The notes under the pieces were generated by a model. That model did not search any database. It was not told the origin of the DNA and saw only the letters and a program-made list of their open reading frames with translations. Below are positions 44,801 through 58,005 of a DNA stretch of 64,000 bases, piece after piece. The DNA is taken from assembly GCA_002007465.1 (NCBI GenBank), contig LNAC01000350.1:1213037-1277036 (forward strand). Direction: 5' to 3'. The position numbers and the translations under genes are program-made. Positions within the stretch are counted from its first letter, which is position 1; each line of letters begins with the position of its first letter. The DNA is from Ailurus styani (taxonomy: Eukaryota > Chordata > Mammalia > Carnivora > Ailuridae).

Positions 44801-46834
44801 GAAGTTTTGGTATTCAAGGATTCTGATCTTGTTTCTAGTTTTGAATTCTGTTTTTCTTCTTTCAGTTTGCCAACACCTTTTTTATTTCCTCCTGACTAAT
44901 TCTAATTGGACTTGAACCCTTTACAAGCAAGGTGCATGTCTCTGTCAGCTCCTCTGGTTTTATTTTATATCTCCTCCCATTTTGTTCTGCCAGAGACTTT
45001 TGGATCCAGTCATGGTCATTCATAGAATTTCCCTTATAGGCTGGTTCCCATTCTCTTTGGAGAAGGATACTAATTTAAGTAATGCTTTTGTTTCCTGCTG
45101 TCCCCATTTGAGAGAGTATCACTTGTATGAATAACTTGTACAGAAGCACAGTTTCCTCCCTGTTCAGTTATTGTTTCCACAGCTGGTACAATTTTACTTT
45201 CTCCTTCAAACTGATTCGAATTACTTCCTTTTATTAACTAGCTGTCTTTGACCCTCCCTTGGCAATGTGTACTCCTCACACAAATTGAATTTAGCATGAG
45301 AGTCCTGTTTAAATATTATTTTGACTAAACATGCATCAGTATAAATTATACAAAGCATAAGCATAGAACTAGTAAGATAATTTTAAGGGAAAACATGAAT
45401 GGTAAATGACTTTTCCTTTGCCTTTGTATTATAAAGGTTCCGTATATGAAAACGTGTCAGAAGAGTTTTATGATCTTGGAATAGCACCTTCCAGAGTGGA
45501 GATTATTTTTAAGGGGGCAAAAAAGTTATACATTTTATATGTTAAAAGTGCTTTTGAGCCCTGTATATTGGGCAGTTGTTCAAATGGCTTGCCTTTTTTC
45601 CTAAACCTAGACCTCAGAACCAGGGATAGTAGAGGTCATCTCTCACTCATATCAGACCTACCCAGCTGTTACTTTTCTTTTTTATTTTTGATCATAAATC
45701 ATCATTCTTCAGACTGTCTATTCTGTGCTTGCATAAATCTAACCTAACAAGAGAAAAGGCTTCCAATATGTCCCAGATAGTATGTCTTAAATTTGGTTTC
45801 AAATGACCGGAGAAACACTGAACTCCTATCCTCCACATCTCAAATAACAATTTGTGGCTACTGTGCTCTAATGTGTTGGAGGAGAGAGCCCTTTATCCAG
45901 ATCTAAACCACAGACATGATGGTATTGTGCCCCTGAAGTCAAGTAAAAGTGGAATTTCTGTCAACGTGAATCAGACTCATTTCTCAGCAATCCAGCTAAG
46001 GGTTCCTTCTCAGCTGTGTGGGGCGCTCATGCAGAAAGAGTAAAATCCCACTTTCAGCCAGGGAGTTTGTGAATGTAACACATCCAATCTCTGTGTATTC
46101 ATATGGATGAAATAAACCAGGAGACAGTGCTTGCTGTTGATGGCATTCCCATTTAGGGGTCCTGCTTTTCCTGTGCTGATAATTTTTGCAGAGCATAAAG
46201 CCACGCATCCTTTGGATGCAAATAATTTATGAAGGTTAATTCTTTGGAGGAGGGCTGATTCCACAGTGTGTTTTGTGCGAGGTCACCCACCATCCTTTGA
46301 ATTCTGTGTGTGTGTTAATCGCAGCAATTTGAATTATTTTATTTAAATTGCCAATGAAATTGTAGCAATTATAACAGCATGAACTGTTTCTGTTTGCTTT
46401 TTTCCTCTGCTGCACATGCCATTTTGGACTCTACCAGGTTAACTTTATTAGTGCTATAATTTACTCCTCAACTTTTACATCTTCAGGTTTTACAGAGGAT
46501 TGGTGTCAGCAACATGAGATTGACTTATTGTGCATATAACTTAGATGGTGCTACATAAAGCTGCAGCTTTCTTCAAATGGCATAGACCATTTTCAGTGAT
46601 CATGTGTTAAAACTCCTATGTTTTATATTTTAAATGTTAATGTCTGGCATGAGACTTGAAGTGGTAAATCTACAGACTCCAAGTGTGAGTCTTCACTGTG
46701 GATAACTACTCTTGTCCTAAGTGCTATGTAGAAAGTTACACAGTCTCTTTAGGAGCTTTTCATTCTTGATAGAAAATCATCACAGACAATTCTGACCTAG
46801 AGGTTTCTTCCTAATAGCACACATTCACAAATAG
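41841..46834. other. Repeat-poor, apparently unique DNA
   Basis: Five kilobases in which I recognise no SINE, LINE, LTR or transposon, in contrast to the rest of the window. No exon-like frame. The 113-codon frame at 45406-45747 has no recognisable domain. Stretches such as 42460-42560 and 46290-46440 are balanced, non-repetitive sequence and could be conserved non-coding DNA, which cannot be tested from one genome. Confidence 0.5.
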
Positions 46835-46848
46835 AAGTTGATACAATG

Positions 46849-47060
46849 GGGGCACCTGGGTGGTGCAGTCAGTTAAGTGTCTGACTCTTGGTTTTGGCTC
46901 AGGTCATGATCTTAGGGTCATGATCTCAGGTTCATGGGACAGCCTCCTGTCAGGCTCCACACACAGTGTGGAGTCTGCTTGAGACTTTCTCTCCCTCTCC
47001 CTCTGCCCCTCTCCAAAACCTCTCTCTAAAACCAATAAATAAATCTTAAAAAAGAAAAAA
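46849..47060 (+). mobile_element. SINEC, older type, plus strand
   Basis: GGGCACCTGGGTGGTGCAG, CAGTTAAGTGTCTGACTC, and an A-rich tail. Imperfect flanking repeat AAGTTGATACAATG (46835-46848) / AAGCTGATATACTG (47061-47074). Internally, GATCTTAGGGTCAT/GATCTCAGGTTCAT is a small local duplication. Confidence 0.93.
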
Positions 47061-47074
47061 AAGCTGATATACTG

Positions 47075-48385
47075 CATCCCCCCCCCCACCTTTTGCACAC
47101 ACATCAAACCCCATTTCCTACCACACACTGGACAGTACGTGCTCTGGTCCCATAGCTGTGTGTATCTGTTTGAGAAATGAGGAGGTAAGAACGTCCTTCA
47201 GGTATTCTTCTCCTTACTACTTGAAGGACTCATTTTTTTCCTTTTGAGATGAGAAAGTTTTCTTTCTGGCATGATGAATAAGAGATGAAGGCTGAGAGAC
47301 CAACATGAGTTCATCTTCAATAGCTTGTTTTTCATACTAGCAGAATCAAATCTAAATATCCTTCTAGTAAGTTATAGGAAGATTATACATACCCTGTCAA
47401 ACACACAAACCATGAGCACTCTTAAAAGACACAAAGGGATTTAAAATGCCACTTGTCTTGGTTCACCCATGGCATTCTTCACGTATCTTAAATCTTACAA
47501 TTTCTTTCTCACAATCTCCTTTTACCTATAACACGTTTTGGTAAAGAGTATCTTTAGAAAATATGTTGCATTTTTAAGGTTAAGAACACTTTAGGAATTT
47601 TCAGAGATTTGATATTTATACCTAATAGGTCAGTAACTATTTTTTAGAGTGTGAACTTTCAAATATTACCCTAAACTATAAGTGTAATTAACTCACAAAC
47701 ATACAAATATAAATTCACAAACCTATAGGTCCCATCTATATATAATCTATTATAATTTAATTATATAGGCTGTTCAGAAACATTAAGCTATTCTAGATTG
47801 AAATCTTGGTCAAATTTTGTTTTATAAGATACATATGTAATTTTTATGCCAGTTTTCCTAATGTCACGATTATTATCACCAAGATCTCTACCAAACTTTC
47901 CATAGCAACAGGGTAGGCGCAGCTCTGAGGACCCAATCTGTAAAACGTGTCACTATCACTAATCACAGTCTGACAGTCTAAAGATTAGTTTACTATGAAA
48001 ATGAATCTCAGTCGACTACAGCAGACAGAGAATGATTCATGGTTGCAAAATGAAATGCCACATTGTTTCAGTGATTGTAGTTAACTTTTCCATGGTGCCA
48101 ACTAGCTCCAGCCTTTGAGGTCACATGGTATGTGGCTATCTCCTTGATCTCCTTGATTATAGTTAGAGGAAGCACAGTCATTCTACTTTCTCCTAGACCA
48201 CACATGTGATTAATCTGGGGACTCTGAGAACTTGTGAACATGAAAGTCTGGAATTCTAATGCTTAGAAAACTAAATTCTTTTATTTTTCTAAAAGAATAG
48301 TCCTTCTGGATGCAAGGCTTTGGGAGATAGAAAAGACTACCTTTGCTGTTAGTCACTTGTTTACAGTTATGCTTGCTTGTTTTCT
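47075..48385. other. No gene recognised
   Basis: Unassigned DNA. A C-run of nine to ten bases near 47078. No persuasive repeat or frame. Confidence 0.5.
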
Positions 48386-48403
48386 AAAGAAAACCTGATT
48401 GCA

Positions 48404-48550
48404 GGGTGCCTGAGTGGCTCTGTGGTTGGTTAAGCTCAGGTCATGATCTCAGGGTCCTAGGATGAAGCCTGCTTCTCCCTCTCCTCCTTGCTTGTGCTCT
48501 CTCTTGCTCTCTCCCTCAAATAAATAAATAATCTTGAAAAAAAAAAAGAA
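48404..48550 (+). mobile_element. SINEC with internal deletion
   Basis: Head GGGTGCCTGAGTGGCTCTG and tail CTCAAATAAATAAATAATC are present, but about 50 bp of the middle is missing. The 18-bp flanks AAAGAAAACCTGATTGCA are perfect (48386-48403, 48551-48568), so the deletion may already have been in the inserted copy. Confidence 0.93.
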
Positions 48551-48568
48551 AAAGAAAACCTGATTGCA

Positions 48569-49524
48569 CACCTAATTGTGGAGTAGAAATAAAATGGACC
48601 CATGTGAGCTACTCTTGCTGCTGCAGATCTCCAAGTAATTAAGGAAGGTAATTAAGTATGCTGTGGCCATTTTTCACATAGTGCTCTTGCTAGAGTTGAT
48701 CCAGTGCAAGCACAGGAGACCAACAGAGATATTGCCTTTTTTTTTCTTCCTTAATTCTAATAAAGGAAACTGGTGGTTTCTGTACTTCAATTTATGACTT
48801 CCTACTTATTTTAACCGTGTCATCACAATGATAGTCTCTCCCTTTGAATTTTCTCCTTACTGAAAATTTTGTTTTTCTTAAAATAAGAAATTCTAGTACA
48901 CCCTAGAGAAGAATAAATTTCCATAGTACAGTATTAAGGCTCCCGGATCTAAGACATGCTTCACTTCCTTACCTTTATCCTGGGAAAGTTCATTTCTTAA
49001 TCTCTCTTCTAAATTCCTAAAGGTTTTATAATTCATACCACACATTTCATCCCTTCATTCTATACTGCATGTTTCAGTTGTTTATGTGGTGATACTTAAA
49101 ACAGGGAGTGGCCCAGAGAATGCTTTCCAATGACCTACAGTACCTGGGCTTTTTCCTGGGCCCTCATTGTGCACTTAGGTAATTAATACCTGATGATTTG
49201 TAATCAAATTGTATTTATTATTTGTCTGGTTGAAACAGAAATATTTATCATTATTGCTATTACTATTATTATTATTATTATTGGAATACTTATATGGTTA
49301 AAAGAATGAAACATGCATAGAAACATCTTTATTGTGTAAATTTATATACTAGTACATATAAATATCTGATGACTATATATCAATAGGTAAATTACATGGC
49401 CTATTAAAAGAGGAAGGGAAAGAATGATGCCATTTTTCATTTGTAAGAGGTTTCTGACAGCAGAGGTCTGGTAGAGGTAGTGTTTTCACTTGAAAAACCA
49501 GTCAACCAAAGGCAAATACTTAAG
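48569..49524. other. No gene recognised; (ATT)n
   Basis: Unassigned DNA with an (ATT)n microsatellite at about 49256-49283. Confidence 0.55.
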
Positions 49525-49740
49525 TAATAGGTTTTAAAGTTAGGCAGAACTGGGTTTAAGTCCCTCTGCAGTTGTTTACTATATTTGTGACCTTGTAAAA
49601 GTTGTTTATTTATTCTTTGGTTGAGTCTCATTCTCTTTTTGTGTGAAGAGAAAAAAATGCTCTATCTTGGGCTTACAAAACAGGTTCAGTGCATAAATAC
49701 ATGTGAAAATGTCTTGCGTGTATCTGGTGTCTGATAGGGG
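49525..49740 (+). mobile_element. MIR element
   Basis: GGCAGAACTGGGTTTAAGTC, TTTGTGACCTTGTAAAAGTT and GTTCAGTGCATAAATACATG in MIR order. Confidence 0.75.
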
Positions 49741-50660
49741 TTCAGTTAACTTCTTTACCGACTAGAGAAATCTCAGAGACATGAGAAAGATGATTTTGTC
49801 TAATATACTCCTTGTTTTATACAGTATGGGGAGATTTCACAATTTTGACATTAAGTCAGATTTTTTACTTGCACCATGATATTGTTTATTTCCTAATTTC
49901 CTCAACACATGTAGGTTGCAGAGCTGAGACTGTGTATGAAATTTTGCATGAAAGAATTCTCCAAGACAACTTTCAACTTAGCAGATGACAGCAATTTTGA
50001 ATAGCGTCCTTTTAGAAAAGAAAAAAAAAAAAGTAACATGAATCATTCCCTTATACCATGTTTTAATTTTATAGTTACTCATATGAATTTAATGTATTAA
50101 AATTTAAATGTTTAATTATTTTGAAAATTGTATAAATTACTGGCATTTCAATGAATAAATATTTTTAATGTTTAGTTACAAGAGTTCACACTTCATGATC
50201 TATTGCATTTCCTAACACATTAAGTGTACTTTCTCATAAAATAAATGAGAAAATTATTTCCCACAAGAAGTACCTTAATTTCTTTTTGTTTTAATGTGTG
50301 TGTTTCTCTCTCTACTGAGAGATCGATGGGTAGGACGCCATAGTATGTCCATGGCCATGTTCTGTAGGGAGATGTGACAAACAAAAGATTTAACAACACT
50401 CATCTTCTCTCATTCCCTAGACTCAGAAAGTATACAAAAGAACAATATGGTAGAGTTGTGGCTTAGTTACATAATTCATTGCACTAAAAATATCTTAAGT
50501 ACCTTCCTGTTCATTTTCCGCAAAAATTCTTAGGACTATCACCTCTGAAATGATCTAGATTCATGACAGACCCACAACTTCTGAATGTAAATGTCTACAT
50601 ATTTTTTCCCTAGTCTTCTATTTGAAAACATTTACTGACTACTAGACTGGAGATTAATAT
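49741..50660. other. No gene recognised
   Basis: AT-rich unassigned DNA. Confidence 0.5.
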
Positions 50661-50676
50661 GGATTAATATATTTCT

Positions 50677-50877
50677 TTTCTTTTTTTTTAAGATTTTATT
50701 TATTTATTTGACAGAGAGAGCCACAGCAAGAGAGGGAAGACAAGCAGGGGGAGTAGGAGAGGGAGAAGTAGGCATCCTGTGAGCAGGGAGCCCGATGTGG
50801 AGCTCGATCCCAGGACCCTGGGATCATGACCTGAGCCGAAGGTGGACGCTTAACGACTGAGCCACCCAGATGCCCCA
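50677..50877 (-). mobile_element. SINEC, minus strand
   Basis: AAGATTTTATTTATTTATTT, GAGCAGGGAGCCCGATGTGG, GAGCCACCCAGATGCCCC. GGATTAATATATTTCT (50661-50676) and GGATTAATACATTTCT (50878-50893) are the target-site duplication, one mismatch. Confidence 0.96.
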
Positions 50878-50893
50878 GGATTAATACATTTCT

Positions 50894-51999
50894 AATAAAT
50901 ATAGAAAACTTATTAACATACAATCCTTGACTTTGAAGTGTTCACAGCTCAGAAGGAAAAAAAAGACATGAAGACAAAGACATAAAGATGAATTTTTTAT
51001 GTCAAATGACCACAGCCCAATTCAAATAGGCTTAAGAATCAAAGGAAATGATTTGGCTCATGTAACTATAGTCCAAGTCCATTTTCAGGGAGGACAGATC
51101 CTTCGATTATGTGGTCAGAAATCTATCTTTCTCCAAATCTTGGCTTCAGCTGCCTCTGATCTGTCTTGTTTATCTTATTCAGACAGATTCCAACTTCATA
51201 GAGGCAAGATGGCCATGACTTCACCGGAAAAAGAGCTGTCTACACAGCTCCATCCCAGAAAAGACTTCACTGTCTTAGAGTACGAAATGCTGTCAGAAGG
51301 AAGCCTTGGGCCACGTACTCATGCCTAGAGCCTAAAGGATTAACACCCCCAAAACATCTGGGTAAAGAGAGCAGAAGAGGATATATATATATATATATAC
51401 ATACACAGTAGTATACACAAATATATATAATACATACAGTATGTGTATAGTGTTGTCTTAAACAAAAGCCATGCATTTTTCCTGCCATGTACCCCACTCT
51501 GACTCAGACCCACTTGCCAAGCAAACTGATATTACAATTTCAAGCAGCCAAGCCCAGGATTGTCCCACTGTCTGAAGACCAGGCAGTCTCCCACAGACAA
51601 TTCATAAAATGATCAGAAGCACATGTGCGAATGGATATCTACGGATTATTAAGAGTCAAAGTCATAGCATTTCCCTTCCCATCAACCTGGGTAAATCATA
51701 TTCATCTCTATAAAATTGTCTCAAAGGGTATCTTCAACAAGATTCAGTTCCTGACCCTTTCTTATGCAAAAAGAATAGACTATTCTTATCCCTGGGAGTT
51801 GGTGTGTAAGGAAGGAGGATGGAAGATTTGAAGTCACTTGCTCTTTTGTTCTAGAGGAGTTGAAGAAGAATTATGGAGATGGTGGCACTTTATGGAGGTA
51901 GAGCAATGAAGGAAGAAGATATGAACATAATTATGGATGGCTTTTTGAAATATTATACTATCATTTTACAGCAGTGTTGCTATTCTCTACATACATGTT
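50894..51999. other. No gene recognised; possible old repeat
   Basis: 51000-51340 has an open frame of 109 codons without a known domain; its text (GGCTCATGTAACTATAGTCC, GGCAAGATGGCC) has the feel of an old interspersed repeat that I cannot name. A (TA)n tract lies at 51380-51400. Confidence 0.4.
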
Positions 52000-52215
52000 T
52001 TTAAAATTTTTTTAAGATTTATTTATTTTAGAGAGAGACATATGATCATGAGTGGGGGGAGGGGCAGAGGCAGAGAGAGAAAGAGAGGGAGAGAGTCTTA
52101 AGCAGACACCTAACTGAACTCAAGAGCCAGGACACAATCTCATGCCCCATGAGATCATGACCTGAGCTGAAACCAAGAGTCAGACATTTTACCAACAGAG
52201 CCACCCAAGCACTCC
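52000..52215 (-). mobile_element. Older SINEC, minus strand
   Basis: AAGATTTATTTATTTTAGAG, GA tract, CATGAGATCATGACCTGAGC, AACAGAGCCACCCAAGCAC. More diverged than the young copies. Confidence 0.92.
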
Positions 52216-53029
52216 AGTTTGTTTGTTTTTTAAATTTTATACTGTTTTGCTATAAAGATTAATACTGTAGAAAGGTTGTCACAAATAGGTATGTAAGTAA
52301 CATAAGATTATTGGATTGCTGATTGTGGAATTACTAGAGATGGAGTCTCTCTGTAAACTGAATAAAATAAGCACTGAAAGAAGTAAAAAAAAAAAATCCT
52401 GGCTATCAGGCATGTTATCAAGCACATTTGAATAAAGTAGGGGTCCCTTTTTCTGATATTAATGGTAGAATTGTTTTACTTTTAATCACGTTAAGCACCA
52501 AAGGGTTTATTTGACATTTTTTTTTATGGGAACTTCTCTAAATCAGTGTTATAATACTTTCTACCTTCTTAAATGAATACACTAAACATTTATAAAACTT
52601 ATCTTTTCTCCAGGAACATCTATATCTTGCTGTGATTAAACAAAACCAATCAGGGTACATAGAGCTCATTTGTCAGCCTTCTGGACTTTTTAATTCTTGT
52701 AGCTGATGATTACAGCTTGTTTCCGACTTTCCTGTTAGGCTATCAGCTACTCCTTTGTTTTCTTGGCCTCCTGCTTATGTAAAATCATGCTCCCTTTGAA
52801 GTATATAGTGAGTACTGAACACATGTTAGCTATTGTGAATACTATAGAGAATCAAGCAGCTCTTCCTTATTCCAATTTTCTACCTTTAAACCACTAAAGA
52901 CTTAAGAATCAGATTAGCAAGTTTGTTATAATTGCTGGTAAATTAAAATTAATAGTCTGCATAATACCTACAGAGTGCTGAGTAAGGAATTCTCTGAGGA
53001 CTAAGGTGCATTGGTTTTAAAATAGGTCA
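52216..53029. other. Repeat-poor unique DNA
   Basis: No repeat recognised. 52610-52960 is balanced sequence of the kind that often includes conserved non-coding elements, but conservation cannot be judged here. Confidence 0.4.
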
Positions 53030-53235
53030 CATTTGTGTGCTATGTGACACTTTACCAAGGACTTCTGTGTATGCTGTGGTATTTTCATACTCAGAATATC
53101 TCTGAATTAGCCAGGGCAGGAATATTATCACCATTTTACAGGAGAGAAAACTAAGGCTTAGTTAAATGAATTGCCCAAAGTGAGTCTGATAGGTGGTCAT
53201 TGACAGAGCTGCAAATGAAACCCCTGTTGTATTCC
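53030..53235 (-). mobile_element. MIR element (minus strand)
   Basis: ATTATCACCATTTTACAGGA, GAGAAAACTAAGGCTTAG and TGAATTGCCCAAAGTGAGTC follow antisense MIR. Confidence 0.8.
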
Positions 53236-55244
53236 ACATCTGTTGTTTCTTTCATTCCTCGCTGCTCTGGACAGTATTTAGGGAATCTAAAGTACCACAC
53301 TGTTTGAATTCTAACTATCAACTATTTATTATTCTAATATGGAAGGGTCAAATGTCAGTCAGCCAATCTGAGCCCGATTTCAATTAATTTTTGCCTCTAT
53401 TCCTATTCTGTTTCCTACGACATATCTGGAAATCTTTCTGAGGGTAAGGTGTGTTTGCTTTAGCTATTGACATCTTTTGCCCGCTCTGTGAAAACGCAGT
53501 CAGAGGAGAAACTGAGACAGTGGTCTCCCAGAGAAAACCCTACTTAAAATTGAAAACAAGGCTTCAATCTTCCCCTAGCCACGTGGAGTAATCTGGGCCT
53601 TATTTTAACCCCTTCTTTCTTTTCAGTCTAGATATGTCTAGGACAAGATAGGACTTAGCTTTGGAGAATAAGTAATGGAGAAGCGAGCTGTAAGTTATGG
53701 TTGTTAGTCACTATGTTACAATTAATGTAATTCTGATAATTTTTAATGTAGTGATCACTGGGCAGTGTTGGGATGGATGCACCACCCAATATTTGGTTTG
53801 GGTGTTGAGACTGATGATAGCACGTATTCAACAGGTTATTAAAAGGTTTACTATCCAAGTAATGAGGCTTTCTGGGGAGAGCAGGGAAATCACCTAAATA
53901 CTTAAAAAACAGCTCCATAGAGCACGAAATAACTGCTAACTTGGGGTTTTATGGGGGCTACAGAATGGACCTGGGATGAGGGTTCCCACACACAGGCTTA
54001 GGCTTGCATTGTTTCAACTTCCCACCAACATCCAAAGGAAGGAACACCTGACTTCTTATCAGCTTGCTCAGATTCATAGGGCAGAAGGGAAAGAGAGAGT
54101 TGTAGGCTTTGAAAGCTGTCAGTAATCAAGTATCAAAATGGGGTCAGACTCTTTATTGTACCTAATAAATATTTAAACAGTTGATTGAAAGAACCACTGG
54201 CTCTAGTCACCAGCTTTATTTGTAAATCCTGTCTGCATTAGGCCTACTCTCTTAGTGATGAGTGATTCAGGCTTCTGGGGTGCTGGTGGTCCTCAATGGG
54301 AATAATTGTTTTCCTCAAAGTTCTTTCTGAATAAAATAAAGCCAACCAACCAACAAAACAAATGGTGAGGCATATATACAAACACACCTTCTGGGAAGGG
54401 CTCCCCCATCACTTATCTCTCTTGCATATCGGCTCTTCACAAAGGCTTGGACTGCTCTGAGGGCCCTGTGCACTACACTCTGTGTTGTTCGCTCTCTGTG
54501 GGAATTAAACAATGGGGCTAAATTGGTGATCTATGGGGAAGGCACATAGCAGAGCCGTCTGGCTGCTTCTGAGTGACCATCAACAGGATTTGCTTCCTTT
54601 CATCTCATTCAGCTGTGTAAGTGACTGCTTGAAGTGCCCCCAGGAAGTTCCTTTATTTGGTAGAAGGGGTTTGTGAGTCTTGATTTCAAAGCCCTTTTAT
54701 GCTACTTACTGTCAAAGGAGATGCTGTGCAAAGAGTGAATCCGTAACAGAAATGGCTGCCACGACAGCCTTACAGAGCCAGTGTCAAAAATATTAGTGAA
54801 CAATTTAGTAGACCATCAAGCACATGAATAGACTTGGCCTTTTGCCATGTACCATCTATCTAGGTGGAAAAATCCTATAGCAGGATCAGAAGATGGAGGT
54901 GGGGGACAATGGCATACTCCCTGAAGTCAGAGGGACCCTTTTGTTTGCTCAAAAGGCTGCTCATCACCACATCTGACAGTTATTTCTCTCTATCTAAGAA
55001 CCTGCTAGGGACTCCACAGGGAGTATGAAGGGATTATTTACTTGGACCCCATTGTAGTTTTCACTGCATGTTGCACCAAAACCTCCTCAGTGAAATGTAT
55101 CATCTCATATTAGATGTGTATTTCATCCCATTTTAATTCTGCAAGCCCATTCTAATCCCCATTTTTATCATTAGGCTTATCTGCTTATAATGAGACTTGA
55201 TCAGGACTTTTACTGTTATCCTAATGGGTAATGCTTATAACATG
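53236..55244. other. Repeat-poor unique DNA
   Basis: Two kilobases with no recognised repeat. The overlapping frames at 53655-53918 lie on opposite strands and have no known domain. No exon-like feature found. Confidence 0.45.
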
Positions 55245-56250
55245 TTTTTTTTTTTAATTCCAGTTACTTAATACAGTGTGATATTAGTTTCAGATGTAGA
55301 ATTTAGTGATTCATCATTTACATACAACATTCACTGCTCACGAATACCCTCCTTAATACCCATCACCCACTTAACCCATCCTCCCACCCAACTCTCCTCC
55401 AGTTAACCCTCAGTTTATGGTTTGCCTCCCTCCCTCTTTTTTCCCCCATATGTTCATCTATCTTGTTTCTTAAATTCCACCTATGAGTGAAATCTCATGG
55501 TATTTGTCTTTTTCTGACTTATTTTCCTTAGCATAATAGACTCTAGCTCCATCCACAATGTTGCAAATGTCAAGATTTCATTCTTTTTGATGGCTGAGTA
55601 ATATTCCATCACATATGTAAACCCCATCTTCTTTACCCATTCATCTGTTGATGGACATTTGGGCTCTTTCCATAACTTGGCTATTGTTGATAATGCTGCT
55701 ATAAACATCAAGTGCATGTATCCACTTGAATCCATATTTTTGGATCTTTGGGGTAAATACCTAATATAGTGCAATTGCTGGGTCACAGGGAAGTTCTATT
55801 TTTAACTTTCTGAGGACCTTCCAGACTGTTTTCCTGAGTGGCTTCACCAGTTTGCATCCTCACCAACAGTGTAAGGGGGTTCCCTTTTCTCATCAACATC
55901 TGTTGTTTCCTGTGTTGTTAATTTTACCCATTTTGATAGGTGTGAGGTGATATCCTATTGTAGTTTTGATTTGCCTTTCCCTGATGATAAGTGATGTTGA
56001 ATATCTTTTCTATTAGTTTATTGGTTATCTGCATGTCTTCTTTGGAAAAATGTCTATTCATGTCTTCTGCCCATTTTTTAGCTGTATTATTTGTTTTTTT
56101 TTGGGGGGGTGTTGAGTTTGATAAGTTCTTTATATATTTTGGATACTATCCCTTTTCAGATATGTTATTTGCAAATATCTTCTCCCATTCCAAAGGTCGT
56201 CTATTAGTTTTGTTGATTGTTTCCTTCCATGTGCAGAAATTTTTTATCCT

Positions 56251-56456
56251 GGGGCGCCTGGGTGGCTCAGTGGGTTAAAGCCTCTGCCTTCGGCTCAGGT
56301 CATGATCTCAGGGTCCTGGGATCGAGGCCCGCATCGGGCTCCCTGCTCAGCGGAGAGCCTGCTTCCTCCTCTCTCTCTGCCTGCCTCTCTGCCTACTTGT
56401 GATCTCTCTCTCTCTGTGTGTCAAATAAATAAATAAAATCTTTAAAAAAAAAAAGG
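56251..56456 (+). mobile_element. Young SINEC inside the L1, plus strand
   Basis: GGGGCGCCTGGGTGGCTCAG, GGGTTAAAGCCTCTGCC, full CT-rich middle and A-tail. Perfect 12-bp flanks ATTTTTTATCCT (56239-56250, 56457-56468). Confidence 0.97.
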
Positions 56457-57814
56457 ATTTTTTATCCTGATGAAGTCCCAATAGTTTGTTTTTGCTTTTG
56501 TTTCCCTTGCCTCCAACAAAGTATCTATTAAGAAGTTGTTACTGCTGAGGTCAAAGAAGTTGCTGCCTATGCGCTCCTCTAGAGTTTTGATGGTTTCCTG
56601 TCTCATGTTTAGGTCTTTCATCCATTTTGAGTTTATTTTTGTGTATGGTGTAAGAAAGTGGTCCAGTTTCATTCTTTTGCATGACACTCTACTGTTTTCC
56701 CAAAAACATTTATTGAAGAGACTGTCTTTTTCTCATTGGATATTCTTTCTTTCTTGGTCGAAGATTAGCTGGCCATGTACTTGTGGGTCTATCTCTGGAT
56801 TTTCTATTCTATTCCATTGATCTGTATGGCTGTTTTTGTGTGTACCATACTGTCTTGGTCACTACAGCTTTGTAATATAACTTGAAGTCTGGAATTGTGA
56901 CATCTCTGACTTTGTTTTTCTTTTTCCAGATTGTTTTGGCTATTTGGGGTCTTTTGTGGTTCCATACAAACTTTAGGGTTGTTGGTTCTAACTCTATGAA
57001 AACTTCTGATAAGGATTGCATTAAATGTATACATAGATTGCTTTGAATAGTAGAGGCATTTTAACAATATTTATTCTTCTAATCCACAAAAACGGAATGT
57101 TTTTCCATTTCTTTGTGTTATCTTTAATTTCTTTCATAAGCGTTTTATAATTTTCAGAGCACAGGTCTTTCACATCTTTGGTTAGGTTTATTCCTAGGTA
57201 GCTTAAGATTTTTGGTACAATTATAAATGAAAACATTTCCTTGATTTCTCTTTATGGTGCTTCATTATTGATATATAGAAATGGAACAGATTTATGTACA
57301 TTGATTTAGTATCCTGAAAATTTACTGAATTCATGTATCAGTCCCAGCAATCTTTTGGTGGAGTCTTTTGAGTTCTACATAGAGTAATCATGTTGTCTGC
57401 AAAGAATGAACATATGCGTTCTTCCTTGATGATTTTGATGCCTTTTACTCCTTTTTGTTTTCTGATTGCTGTGGCTAGGACTTCAGTACTATGTTAAATA
57501 ACAGTGGTGAGAATGGTCATCCCTGTCTTCTTCCTGACTATAGGGGAAAAGGTCTCAGTTTTTTCCCCCCTGAAGGTGATATTAGCTGTGGGTTTTTCAT
57601 ATATGGCCTTTGTGATGGTTTTTTATCATGATTGGATGCTGTACTTTGTCAAGTATTTTTTGTTTTGTTTTGGTTTGTATCTATTGAGAAGATCATATAG
57701 TTCTTATCCTTTCTTTTATTAATGTGGTGTATCACATTGGCTGCTTTGTAAATATCAAACCAACCTTGCAACCCAGGAATAAATCCCACTTGATCATGGT
57801 GAATGATTCTTTTA

Positions 57815-58005
57815 TTTATTTTTAAAAAATTTTTAAAAATATTTTATTTATTTGACAGAGAGAGAGAGATCACAAGCAGGCAGAGAGAGGAAGAAGCAGG
57901 CTCCCTGCTGAGCAGAGAGTCCGATGCAGGACTCGATCCCAGGACCCTAGGATCATGACCTGAGCCAAAGGCAGAGGCTTAACCCACTGAGCCACCCAGG
58001 TGCCC
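57815..58005 (-). mobile_element. Young SINEC inside the L1, minus strand
   Basis: T-rich tail, GA tract, CTCCCTGCTGAGCAGAGAG, GAGCCACCCAGGTGCCC. TGAATGATTCTTTTA flanks it perfectly (57800-57814, 58006-58020). Confidence 0.97.

Noticed and set aside
45406..45747. 113-codon plus-strand frame in unique DNA
   Set aside because: No recognisable domain, no splice or promoter context, and a length common by chance in 64 kb.
51000..51328. 109-codon plus-strand frame
   Set aside because: No domain recognised; the DNA looks like an old interspersed repeat.
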